A stretch of 33,071 nucleotides of DNA from GCA-002697625 sp002697625. GTDB taxonomy: Bacteria > Bacteroidota > Bacteroidia > Flavobacteriales > BACL11. The stretch is taken from assembly GCA_964004625.1 (NCBI GenBank), contig CAXFOB010000012.1:1-33071 (forward strand), given 5' to 3'. Shown here piece by piece: positions 15,325-23,465 of the stretch. The notes beneath the pieces were generated by a model, which worked only from the letters and a program-made list of their open reading frames with translations, searched no databases and had not been told where the DNA came from. The translations under genes and the position numbers were made by a program. The first letter of the stretch is position 1. Every line of letters begins with the position of its first letter.

Positions 15325-16227
15325 ATGAAAGAAAACATTATAAAAAAATGGTCAAAAAAAATAAAACCATGGGGTTTTGAGGGACTGAGCATTTATGATG
15401 TTACTATTTTCTTCTGGAAAGGATTGGTCGAAGGAGCGATTACCACCAGAGCGTCCTCTTTGGCTTTTAATTTTTTCTTAGCCTTCTTTCCATCAATAAT
15501 TTTTCTTTTCACACTTATTCCCTACATCCCAATTGAAGGGTTTCAAGAAACTTTAATGGAGCTTCTAGCAACAGTTTTACCAGAATCAACAAATAAAATG
15601 ACCTTTAAAACTATTGACGATATTGTAAACAACCCAAGAGGAGGATTGCTTTCTATCGGATTTATTCTAGCGTTATATTTTTCCACCAATGGTGCTAGCG
15701 CATTAATTGAAGCGTTCAATACTTCTTATCATATAAGAGAATCTAGATCATTTTTATATCAAAAGGCGATTTCAATAATTCTTACTTTAATGCTTTCTCT
15801 TATTTTAATTGTAACAATAATGATCATTATTTTGAGTAAATCCTTTCTAGAAACTCTATTATATAACGGAACTATTGCCTCTGAATATTTACATCTTTTT
15901 ACTATTGGAAGATGGATAATATTATCTGCATTCTTACTTTTTGGAGTTTCATTACTTTTTTATTTAGCTCCAAACTTAAAAGTGAAATGGAAAATATTTA
16001 GTCCAGGTACAATTTTCACCTCCTTATTTGTTATTATTACTTCTATTTTATTTAGCTATTACATAAATCACTTTGCACAATACAATCAGATATACGGTTC
16101 AATTGGGACATTGATTATAATTTTATTATGGATGTATTTCAACTCCATTATCCTACTTACCGGATTTGAAATAAATGCTAGTATAATTGCTTCAAAAAAA
16201 CATTGTGAATTAAATTCTGATTTGTAA
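15325..16227 (+). CDS. yihY: YihY/BrkB-family (UPF0761) inner-membrane protein
   Basis: A 300-residue integral membrane protein with about six helices. It shows the family's conserved features: DVTIFFWKGLVEGAITTRASSLAFNFFLAFFPSIIFLFTLIPYIP at the N-terminus, NPRGGLLSIGFILALYFSTNGASALIEAFNTSY in the centre, and YLAPNLKVKWKIFSPGTIF with YGSIGTLIIILLWMYFNSIILLTGFEIN near the C-terminus. The biochemical role is not established; older claims that it is RNase BN are no longer accepted. It abuts nadC with no gap and is followed after 24 bases by the M1-peptidase gene. Confidence 0.92.
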   Translation: MKENIIKKWSKKIKPWGFEGLSIYDVTIFFWKGLVEGAITTRASSLAFNFFLAFFPSIIFLFTLIPYIPIEGFQETLMELLATVLPESTNKMTFKTIDDIVNNPRGGLLSIGFILALYFSTNGASALIEAFNTSYHIRESRSFLYQKAISIILTLMLSLILIVTIMIIILSKSFLETLLYNGTIASEYLHLFTIGRWIILSAFLLFGVSLLFYLAPNLKVKWKIFSPGTIFTSLFVIITSILFSYYINHFAQYNQIYGSIGTLIIILLWMYFNSIILLTGFEINASIIASKKHCELNSDL

Positions 16228-16251
16228 ATTCGCAACCCTAAAATATTGATT

Positions 16252-19200
16252 ATGAAAAGACTGCTTACTTTCAGTTTAATTTTATCTATATTCGGACTAA
16301 ATGCTCAGAATACTTATAATGCTTTATCTGCACCAAATACTTACAGAAATGCAGACAATCCTAATTATTGGAAAAATAAAATGCCACATGCAGCATATTG
16401 GCAACAAGATGTTTACTATAATATTAAGGCGTCCATTGATGAAAAAACAAATATTCTAACTGCAACTGAGAGTTTAACTTACTGGAATAATTCTCCAGAT
16501 GATTTAGATGTAGTATATTTTCATTTATACCAAAATGCATTTCAACCTGGGTCGTATTATGATGATCTACAAAGACAAAATGGGAAGAATCCTCATTACG
16601 GAATTTACGAATCACAGGGGCTTGGTACAGTAGTAGAAAATTTACAAGTAGATGGAAAAGAAGTAAAAACAGAATTGGATAATACAATCTTAAAAGTATA
16701 TCTTCCAGAAACTCTAAAATCTGGAGGGAATATCACTTTTACAATGAATTTTAGAACGTATTTTGATGATGGAGGAGTAAGAAGACGAATGAAAGTTTTT
16801 GATTCTTGGGGATTTAAACACTATGATGGAGTGCATTGGTACCCAAGAATCTGTGTATATGATGCAAAGTTTGGTTGGACTAAAGATCAACATCTAGGCA
16901 AAGAATTTTATGGTGATTTTGGAGCGTTTGATGTAGAATTAACTTTTGCGTCAAACTATGTCGTTGATGGTACAGGTTTCATGTTAAATAGAGATGAGGT
17001 TTATCCAAAAGAATTAAGAGAAAAGTTAGATGTAACCAACTTTAAAGATAAACCGTGGAACAGTCCACCTTCAGTTATAACTGAATACATAGAAGGAGAA
17101 ACAAAAACTTTTAAATTTCATGCTGAGAATGTTCATGACTTTGGATTTACAGCAGACCCAACCTACAGGATTGGTGAAAAATGGTGGGAAGACAAAGTAA
17201 GTTATTCTTTAGTACAAGAACCACATTGTAGTAGATGGCAAAATGCAGCAGAATATTCTGCAAAATGTATCGAAATTTTCTCTGAAGATTTCGGAAGGTA
17301 TACCTACCATAAAATGATTGTTGCAGACGCTAGAGATGGGATGGAATACCCTATGATGACTTTAGATGGAGGGTCAGACCCTGGCTATAGAGGATTATTA
17401 GCTCACGAAATTGGTCACAATTGGTTTTTCGGACAAGTGGGAAACAACGAAACATATAGAGCTCTTTTAGATGAAGGTTTTACACAATTCTTAACTGCTT
17501 GGGCTTTAATTAAAATTGATGGAGATTATCTAGTAAGGAACATTCCTCATTCAAAGTACAAGCAAAAATTTAACAAACCAGTAAAAGCTATAGATAGTAG
17601 AGTTTATTATGCTTACATAAAGGATGCTACTAAAAATGACGATCCTGTTATTTCTACTCATTCTGATTGTTTTAATGGTGCATTAAGACATGGAGGAGGA
17701 TATAGACATGTATATTATAAAACAGCCGCTATGTTATATAATTTACAATATGTTTTAGGGGACGAACTCTTCTTAGATGCAATGAAACATTATTTTGAAA
17801 CCTGGAAGATAGCGCATCCTTATAATGAGGACTTTAGAAATTCAATTATTCAGTATACTAAAGTAGATTTAAATTGGTTTTTTGACCAATGGTTAGATAC
17901 TGATAAAAGAATTGATTATGGAGTAAATCATAAAGGAAAGAAAGTTACCTTTACTAGATATGGTAGAATGCAAATGCCTATTGATTTTACAGTTACAGCT
18001 AATGATGGAAAAAGTTACAACTATCACATTCCAAATCACTGGTTTATAAAGAAAACTGATGCTATAGTACTTAAAAAATGGCATGCATGGGATTTATTAC
18101 AACCTACTTATGTTGTAGAATTAGATGTTCCAACAGGGATCAAAGAAGTTAAAATAGACCCTACAGACAGATTAGCAGATTCATATATGCCAAATAACAG
18201 TTCAAATGGAAATGTTACATTTAGTTTTAACGACAACCTTTGGAAGTATCCAGACTGGAAAAATTATGAGATTAAGTACCAGCCAAATTTATGGTGGAAC
18301 TCAACTGACGGGGCAAAATTAGGATTTAATATAAGTGGAGGATATTTAAGACACCATCACCTATTTGATTTTACTTTATGGATGAATTCTGGATTAGGAC
18401 AAGACCAAGAGAAAGAGAACTATTCTGATTTTAATGATTTATCATACAGAGTTAGTTACAATACAAACCTAGATAAAATTTCAAAACATAGTAGAATTTA
18501 TGTAAATAGTAGTCATAATGCAGGATTACAAACAAATAAGATTTCTATTGTAAAAGAAGGAAAGAAGGGAAATAATAAACTTAAGATAGATGTCTTATCC
18601 TTATACAGACCAGGAAATTCTTCTGATAATTACATCTTACAAGCTTGGACTAAATCAAAACTAAATAATAGAATTGATGTAAGTTTAGAAAGAAAATATA
18701 AATATATCTACGGGAAAGGAAATTTGAAACTAGATTTAAAAACTTCTACGTTTGGTTCTGACTATGATTATAGTAGTATATCATTAACTTCAATAAACAA
18801 TAACAAAGTGGGGAAGTTAAAAATCAATACCAGAACTTATCTTCAATTAGGAAGAGGATCTAACTGGGCAAACGAAAGTTTACTTGGATTAGCAGGTGCA
18901 AACCCTGAAGAAATGGCAAACAATAAATTTACCCGAACAAATGGATTGTTAAGTTCAGATGAATTCGTTTTTTCTCATAAAATAGGGAATTACCACATGG
19001 GAGGAGGATTAAACCTAAGAGGGTATTCTGGATATTTAGCTCCTGAATATGATAAGAATGGAAATTTAATCAGAAACACAAATTACGGTACATCTGGAGC
19101 TTCATTGTCAGCTGAAATAGATTTTACTTCTTTTCTACCATACTCTGTTAGAAAAAGAGGATTAGGTTCTTACTTATTTGCAGATGCGGGAGTTATAAAT

Positions 19201-19419
19201 ATTGAAGATGTAAATAGAAAAAATTATATGAATTCATTTTCTGATGTAAGAGCAGATGCTGGAATAGGATTTACGTATACACATAAAAATTGGGGGCCTT
19301 TAGAAACAATTAGTCCTTTAATAATCAGATTGGATTTACCTCTTTTATTAAACAGACCTCCTTATGAAGAAGAGTTCCATCAGATGAGATGGATACTAGG
19401 TATAGGAAAATCATTTTAA
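16252..19419 (+). CDS. M1 metallopeptidase fused to C-terminal Omp85-like outer-membrane barrel
   Basis: A 1055-residue protein. The ATG at 16252 is preferred over the TTG six bases upstream because it begins the signal peptide MKRLLTFSLILSIFGLNAQ. The N-terminal ~600 residues form an M1 gluzincin: the beta-saddle, then DGMEYPMMTLDGG (362-374, in place of GAMEN), zinc motif HEIGH (385-389) and Glu408 eighteen residues on, so the catalytic residues are intact. From about residue 650 the sequence becomes strand-rich and ends like Omp85 barrels: NLRGY (Arg923-Gly-Tyr, like the (V/I)RGF motif of BamA loop 6), YLFADAGVI, ADAGIGFTYT, IIRLDLPLL and the terminal RWILGIGKSF. It is thus probably a surface- or periplasm-facing peptidase anchored by its own barrel. 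Its stop overlaps the galE ATG by one base (TAATG). The peptidase is certain; the barrel assignment is by eye. Confidence 0.85.
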   Translation: MKRLLTFSLILSIFGLNAQNTYNALSAPNTYRNADNPNYWKNKMPHAAYWQQDVYYNIKASIDEKTNILTATESLTYWNNSPDDLDVVYFHLYQNAFQPGSYYDDLQRQNGKNPHYGIYESQGLGTVVENLQVDGKEVKTELDNTILKVYLPETLKSGGNITFTMNFRTYFDDGGVRRRMKVFDSWGFKHYDGVHWYPRICVYDAKFGWTKDQHLGKEFYGDFGAFDVELTFASNYVVDGTGFMLNRDEVYPKELREKLDVTNFKDKPWNSPPSVITEYIEGETKTFKFHAENVHDFGFTADPTYRIGEKWWEDKVSYSLVQEPHCSRWQNAAEYSAKCIEIFSEDFGRYTYHKMIVADARDGMEYPMMTLDGGSDPGYRGLLAHEIGHNWFFGQVGNNETYRALLDEGFTQFLTAWALIKIDGDYLVRNIPHSKYKQKFNKPVKAIDSRVYYAYIKDATKNDDPVISTHSDCFNGALRHGGGYRHVYYKTAAMLYNLQYVLGDELFLDAMKHYFETWKIAHPYNEDFRNSIIQYTKVDLNWFFDQWLDTDKRIDYGVNHKGKKVTFTRYGRMQMPIDFTVTANDGKSYNYHIPNHWFIKKTDAIVLKKWHAWDLLQPTYVVELDVPTGIKEVKIDPTDRLADSYMPNNSSNGNVTFSFNDNLWKYPDWKNYEIKYQPNLWWNSTDGAKLGFNISGGYLRHHHLFDFTLWMNSGLGQDQEKENYSDFNDLSYRVSYNTNLDKISKHSRIYVNSSHNAGLQTNKISIVKEGKKGNNKLKIDVLSLYRPGNSSDNYILQAWTKSKLNNRIDVSLERKYKYIYGKGNLKLDLKTSTFGSDYDYSSISLTSINNNKVGKLKINTRTYLQLGRGSNWANESLLGLAGANPEEMANNKFTRTNGLLSSDEFVFSHKIGNYHMGGGLNLRGYSGYLAPEYDKNGNLIRNTNYGTSGASLSAEIDFTSFLPYSVRKRGLGSYLFADAGVINIEDVNRKNYMNSFSDVRADAGIGFTYTHKNWGPLETISPLIIRLDLPLLLNRPPYEEEFHQMRWILGIGKSF

Positions 19420-20414
19420 TGAATGAAAGAAAGGTTATAGTACCAGGAGGCGCTGGATATATAGGTTCACATACAATTGTAGAACTTCATAAATCTGGAT
19501 TCACTCCTATTATTATTGATAATCTTTGTAATTCTTCGGAAAAAAATATAAAAGGTATTTCAGAGATTATTGGAAAAGATATAAAGTGGCATAATGTTGA
19601 TTGTACAAATCAAAAAGCAATTGATAATATTTTTGAATTAGAAGATAATATTGAAGGAATTATTCATTTTGCTGCGTATAAATCAGTTGAGGAATCAGTA
19701 CAAAATCCAAAGAAATATTACGACAACAACATAGGCTCATTAGAGGTTATTTTAAATTCAATGAAAAAATATAAAGTTAATAACATTATATTTTCTTCTT
19801 CATGTACTGTTTATGGTATACCAGATATTTTACCTGTTACTGAAAATGCATCCTTCAAAAAAGCAGAATCTCCTTATGCAGAAACAAAACAAATTTGCGA
19901 GAAAATACTTATAGAAAATAATTTTAGCAGTGTTTCCTTAAGATACTTTAATCCTATTGGTTCTCATTCTTCTTCTTTAATTGGAGATTACTCTGATGAT
20001 AAAGCAAGTAATTTAATTCCGATAATTACTGAAACAGCGATCGGAAATAGAGAGAAAGTAACAGTATTTGGGAATGACTACAATACCTCTGATGGTACTT
20101 GTATACGTGATTATATACATGTACTAGATTTAGCAAAATCACATGTTAAATCAATGGATTTTCTTATTAAAAATGCTGGGAAACATGCTTTTAATATCGG
20201 TACAGGAATTGGAGTAAGTGTTTTACAAGCAATTAGGATATTCGAGAAAAGTAATAATATAAAAGTAAATTATTCTATCGGTCCGAGAAGAATTGGTGAT
20301 ATCGAACAAATTTATGCAAATTCTAACTTAGCAAAAGTGAAACTAAATTGGGAAGCAAAAGAAACAATAGAACAAGCTATGATTTCTGCATGGGAGTGGG
20401 AGAAAAAGAAATAA
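19419..20414 (+). CDS. galE: UDP-glucose 4-epimerase (GalE-type SDR)
   Basis: A 331-residue extended short-chain dehydrogenase/reductase. The start is taken at 19419, whose ATG overlaps the preceding stop, because MNERKVIVPGGAGYIGSHT puts the NAD-binding GGAGYIG at residues 10-16; an in-frame ATG at 19389 would add ten residues encoded inside the peptidase gene. Further evidence: FAAYKSVEESVQNP, FSSSCTVYG, catalytic Tyr153-x3-Lys157 (YAETK), LRYFNPIGSHSS, the DGTCIRDYIHVLDLAKSH block and FNIGTGIGVSVL. It interconverts UDP-hexoses (UDP-Glc/Gal, possibly UDP-GlcNAc/GalNAc) and would feed the downstream glycan genes. The next ATG follows its stop with no gap. Confidence 0.94.
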   Translation: MNERKVIVPGGAGYIGSHTIVELHKSGFTPIIIDNLCNSSEKNIKGISEIIGKDIKWHNVDCTNQKAIDNIFELEDNIEGIIHFAAYKSVEESVQNPKKYYDNNIGSLEVILNSMKKYKVNNIIFSSSCTVYGIPDILPVTENASFKKAESPYAETKQICEKILIENNFSSVSLRYFNPIGSHSSSLIGDYSDDKASNLIPIITETAIGNREKVTVFGNDYNTSDGTCIRDYIHVLDLAKSHVKSMDFLIKNAGKHAFNIGTGIGVSVLQAIRIFEKSNNIKVNYSIGPRRIGDIEQIYANSNLAKVKLNWEAKETIEQAMISAWEWEKKK

Positions 20415-21896
20415 ATGAAGTTGAAGAATCAATATATTTTAGTTAATAAAAAACTACCTGAAAAAGAAGGGTGGAATCATATAGAAATAGGAGAATATAA
20501 TTTATATTTTGATGAAAATATAACATTTAATGAGGTGCAGGAGGAAAATGGTCATTATATTCTTTTAGGTAATCTGATTCATATTTATAAAGAAATGAAC
20601 GAAAGTAATGTTCTTAATAACTTACAAGGCTTAATCCATGAACAGATATTTGAAGAAACTTCTAATTGGTGCGGACATTTTATCTTAATTAGTAAAACTG
20701 ATTGTATTAAAATATATAATAATGCATGTGCTAGTTTTAAAATCTACTACGGAAATCAAGGTGAAACTAAGTTAATAGGATCAGACCCGAAAATATTAAC
20801 TCTATTTTCAAATTTTGAAACTGCAACGGAAGGTGATAAATCTATCTTCTATAACTCTAATTATTTCCAACAAAATAGAAATAAAATTGGCAACGAAACT
20901 AGGTATCATGAAATATTTCAAGTAGTATCAAATCATTGTCTTGATTTAAATAGTATGAAATCTATCAGGATGTTTCCTAAACACAAAAGAGAAACCTTAA
21001 CAGTTGATGAAGCAATTAAAGAACTTGTTCCTATTTTCCAGCATATTATTAGAAACTTAGAAAAACACTATAATCTTTTTGTATCAATGACAGCTGGGTA
21101 TGATAGCAGATTATTGATTTCTACAACTAAAAAAATAAAAGATAAGATTACATATTATACAATTAAATTTCCTACAAATAAATCTAATCATATTGATTAT
21201 AAAATCCCTAAATTAATATCCAAAAAATTAAAGTTAAATTATGTATTAAAAAACTTAAACCCATTTATGACATCTGTTGAAAGGAACAATATTGAGAACA
21301 CATATGATTTACCAAGGTTAAAGTCATTTATACAATACCAATATCCCTATTTTAAGAACACAAAAAAGAATAAAAAGAATAAAAATAAAAAGGATATTTT
21401 ATTAGTAGGAGTAATTAGTGAAGTAGCAAAAAATTATTTAGAAAGAATTAATGTAAGTTCTGGAAAGGATATTGTTAGGTCGTTGCATTTTCCTGACAAT
21501 AATTACCTTGAATCTTATTTTCAAACTTGGTATCATAAAAATAATACTTTGATAAAAAATTTAGATTATGAATTATTAGATTTTTTACATTGGGAACAAG
21601 ACATAACAAACTATGCAGGTCAGAATATACAATACGCTCATCATTATCAACCAATTTTTTCAATATTCAACTGTAGAAAAGTTTTAGAAATTATGTTGTC
21701 TGTAGACCCAAAATATAGAGACACTAAATCACCAATATTATATAAAAGGTTAATTGATTATATGTGGAGCGATTTATTAAATTTTCCTTTTAATCCAACA
21801 ATAAAAGAAAAAACAATCTTATTTTTGAAGAAAATAAAAATGTATAGATTATATAAATGGTTTTTAATTAAATTCTATAGTAAAAAACTAAAGTAA
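20415..21896 (+). CDS. Asparagine synthetase-like protein with PP-loop, no glutaminase Cys
   Basis: A 493-residue AsnB-related protein. The N-terminal ~190 residues resemble a degenerate class II amidotransferase domain (WCGHFILISKTDCIKIYNNACASFKIYYG, then the IGSDPKIL loop), but residue 2 is Lys, not the catalytic Cys, so it should not release ammonia from glutamine. The synthetase domain has a PP-loop, SMTAGYDSR (224-232), for adenylation, and a C-terminal YQPIFSIFNCRKVLEIMLSV block like the AsnB substrate end. A Lys/Asn-rich insert (about 313-327) lies on an A-rich tract. Between galE and two sulfotransferases it may adenylate and amidate a carboxyl on a sugar or modify a glycan precursor; this is inference. 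True asparagine synthesis is unlikely without the glutaminase Cys, unless free ammonia is used. Confidence 0.8.
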   Translation: MKLKNQYILVNKKLPEKEGWNHIEIGEYNLYFDENITFNEVQEENGHYILLGNLIHIYKEMNESNVLNNLQGLIHEQIFEETSNWCGHFILISKTDCIKIYNNACASFKIYYGNQGETKLIGSDPKILTLFSNFETATEGDKSIFYNSNYFQQNRNKIGNETRYHEIFQVVSNHCLDLNSMKSIRMFPKHKRETLTVDEAIKELVPIFQHIIRNLEKHYNLFVSMTAGYDSRLLISTTKKIKDKITYYTIKFPTNKSNHIDYKIPKLISKKLKLNYVLKNLNPFMTSVERNNIENTYDLPRLKSFIQYQYPYFKNTKKNKKNKNKKDILLVGVISEVAKNYLERINVSSGKDIVRSLHFPDNNYLESYFQTWYHKNNTLIKNLDYELLDFLHWEQDITNYAGQNIQYAHHYQPIFSIFNCRKVLEIMLSVDPKYRDTKSPILYKRLIDYMWSDLLNFPFNPTIKEKTILFLKKIKMYRLYKWFLIKFYSKKLK

Positions 21897-21906
21897 GTAA
21901 GTAAGT
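21891..21906 (+). repeat. Four tandem copies of AAGT between two glycan genes
   Basis: AAGT is repeated four times, covering the last Lys codon and stop of the asparagine-synthetase-like gene and all of the 10-base spacer before the sulfotransferase ATG at 21907. Loss or gain of a unit would change the stop-to-start spacing by four bases without altering either protein. Confidence 0.85.
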
Positions 21907-22653
21907 ATGAATAATCGTAAGATAATTTTCCTATGTGGTTTACATAGGAGTGGAACTTCACTACTATATAAAATATTAAAGCAACAACAAAGTATCTCAG
22001 GCCATGAAAACACGAATGTAGTAGAGGATGAGGGACAGCATATTCAAACAATATATCCAATTGCATTAAAATTTGGAGGACCCGGTAAATTTGGATTTCA
22101 TAAGGAAAGTTCTTTAGATGAAACTAGTGAATTAATCACAAAAGAAAATTCTGAAAAACTTTTTAATGAATGGAGTAAATATTGGGATTTAAATAAAGAA
22201 TTTCTTGTTGAAAAATCTCCACCTAACTTATTAAAAACAAGATTTCTACAAGCTCTTTTTCCAAATAGTTATTTTATAGTAATTATCAGGCATCCGATTG
22301 CAACTTCTCTAGCTACACAAAAATGGTCAAAAACAAGTAGATATAATCTGATAGAACATTGGATTACCTGTCATAAACGATTTATAAAAGATCAGGGACA
22401 TCTAAATAGAGTATTAACAATTCAATATGAAAATTTAATAAGTTCTCCTGAAACGGAATTAAATAAAATTTCTTTATTTCTAAAAACTAATGTGAAACTA
22501 GAAGATATTATTGTACAAAAAGATATTAACCAAAAGTACTTTAATAAATGGAGAAAAACAAGAAAAAATATATTCTTTAGAAGTGGTATTAGAAAAATTG
22601 AAAAAGACTTTGAATCTGAGATAATACAATTTGATTATACCTTAAACATATGA
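21907..22653 (+). CDS. Sulfotransferase family protein (first of two)
   Basis: A 248-residue PAPS-dependent sulfotransferase-like protein. The 5'-phosphosulfate loop is CGLHRSGTSLL (residues 10-20), followed by EKSPPNLLKTRFLQALFPNSYFIVIIRHPIATS with Arg128 and Ser134 in the 3'-phosphate-binding region; VLTIQYENLISSPE is the usual late strand. No signal peptide or membrane helix is seen, so it is probably cytoplasmic and acts on a lipid-linked or nucleotide-linked glycan. The proteins are not close copies: the second sulfotransferase differs through most of its length. Its stop overlaps the next ATG as ATGA (22650-22653). Acceptor unknown; relatives can also sulfate lipids or proteins. Confidence 0.85.
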   Translation: MNNRKIIFLCGLHRSGTSLLYKILKQQQSISGHENTNVVEDEGQHIQTIYPIALKFGGPGKFGFHKESSLDETSELITKENSEKLFNEWSKYWDLNKEFLVEKSPPNLLKTRFLQALFPNSYFIVIIRHPIATSLATQKWSKTSRYNLIEHWITCHKRFIKDQGHLNRVLTIQYENLISSPETELNKISLFLKTNVKLEDIIVQKDINQKYFNKWRKTRKNIFFRSGIRKIEKDFESEIIQFDYTLNI

Positions 22654-23465
22654 AAAGAATTTTTATTATTGGAATAGCAAGATCAGGAAGTACACTACTT
22701 CAAAGTATATTAGCTTCTCATCCAAAAATACAATCTTTCCCTGAAACACACTTTTTTAGTTTTCTTCCAAAACAAAAAATATTTCGATTTTTTAGTTTTA
22801 TTTCTATAAAAGGAAATAAAGTAGTAGAAGATTACTTATCAAGGAATAAACTTAATAAGAATAATAAGTATGTTCCTTTATTTACATTTTCAAAAAAGAA
22901 ATGGGTAAGGAAAATGGTCAAAATTCTTGATTCCATTACAATTAAAAACAAGAAAATGATTTGGGTTGAAAAAACCCCACTACACCTTTACCATACTGAC
23001 TTAATTAAGAGTGTTTATCAAGAAACCTTTTTTATTCATATACTTAGAAATGGTCAAGATAATATAGCTTCATTATTTGATGCTAGTATCAAATACCCAG
23101 ATACATTTAAACAAAAAAGTATAGAAAGTTGTATAAATCGTTATAAAAAGGAAATAAATATTAGTCTTGCTAATAAAAATAAAGAAAATCATTTTTTTGT
23201 TAGGTTTGAAGATATTGTCTCTAATCCTAAAAAAACAATAGAAAATCTTATAAAACAACTTAATATTGAATATCACCCAGATATGATAAATTTTCAAGAT
23301 AATGTTTCTGATATTATTGAAAAAAACGAACATTGGAAAGAAGGTAATTATAAAGAAATACAGAATAATAACAATAAATTTTCAGAAATTTTTTCAATTG
23401 ACGAACAAAACTTTATCAATAACAAAATAAATAATATTGATTTAAATATATTTAATTATGATTGA
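22650..23465 (+). CDS. Sulfotransferase family protein (second of two)
   Basis: A 271-residue sulfotransferase-like protein. The PAPS loop is IGIARSGSTLLQSIL (7-21) with HPKIQSFPETHFF after it; WVEKTPLHLYH and HILRNGQDNIASLFD (Arg133 to Ser141, the 3'-phosphate-binding pair) follow; FVRFEDIVSNPKKTI is the C-terminal strand. The C-terminal quarter is rich in Asn and Lys (EGNYKEIQNNNNKF). It begins within the ATGA overlap of the previous gene and ends 8 bases inside the glycosyltransferase gene, so the three are almost certainly one translational unit. Two distinct sulfotransferases suggest two positions or two sugars are sulfated. Acceptor unknown. Confidence 0.85.
   Translation: MKRIFIIGIARSGSTLLQSILASHPKIQSFPETHFFSFLPKQKIFRFFSFISIKGNKVVEDYLSRNKLNKNNKYVPLFTFSKKKWVRKMVKILDSITIKNKKMIWVEKTPLHLYHTDLIKSVYQETFFIHILRNGQDNIASLFDASIKYPDTFKQKSIESCINRYKKEINISLANKNKENHFFVRFEDIVSNPKKTIENLIKQLNIEYHPDMINFQDNVSDIIEKNEHWKEGNYKEIQNNNNKFSEIFSIDEQNFINNKINNIDLNIFNYD

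Noticed and set aside
16246..16251. TTG start for the M1 peptidase
   Set aside because: The ATG two codons later starts a normal signal peptide and is the stronger codon.
19389..19418. Upstream ATG for galE
   Set aside because: It would add ten residues encoded within the end of the peptidase gene; the ATG at 19419 gives a standard GalE start and the usual stop-start overlap.
23073..23333. Minus-strand open frame rich in Phe and Ile
   Set aside because: It is an AT-rich shadow of the second sulfotransferase; the apparent hydrophobicity comes from reversed Lys/Asn codons.
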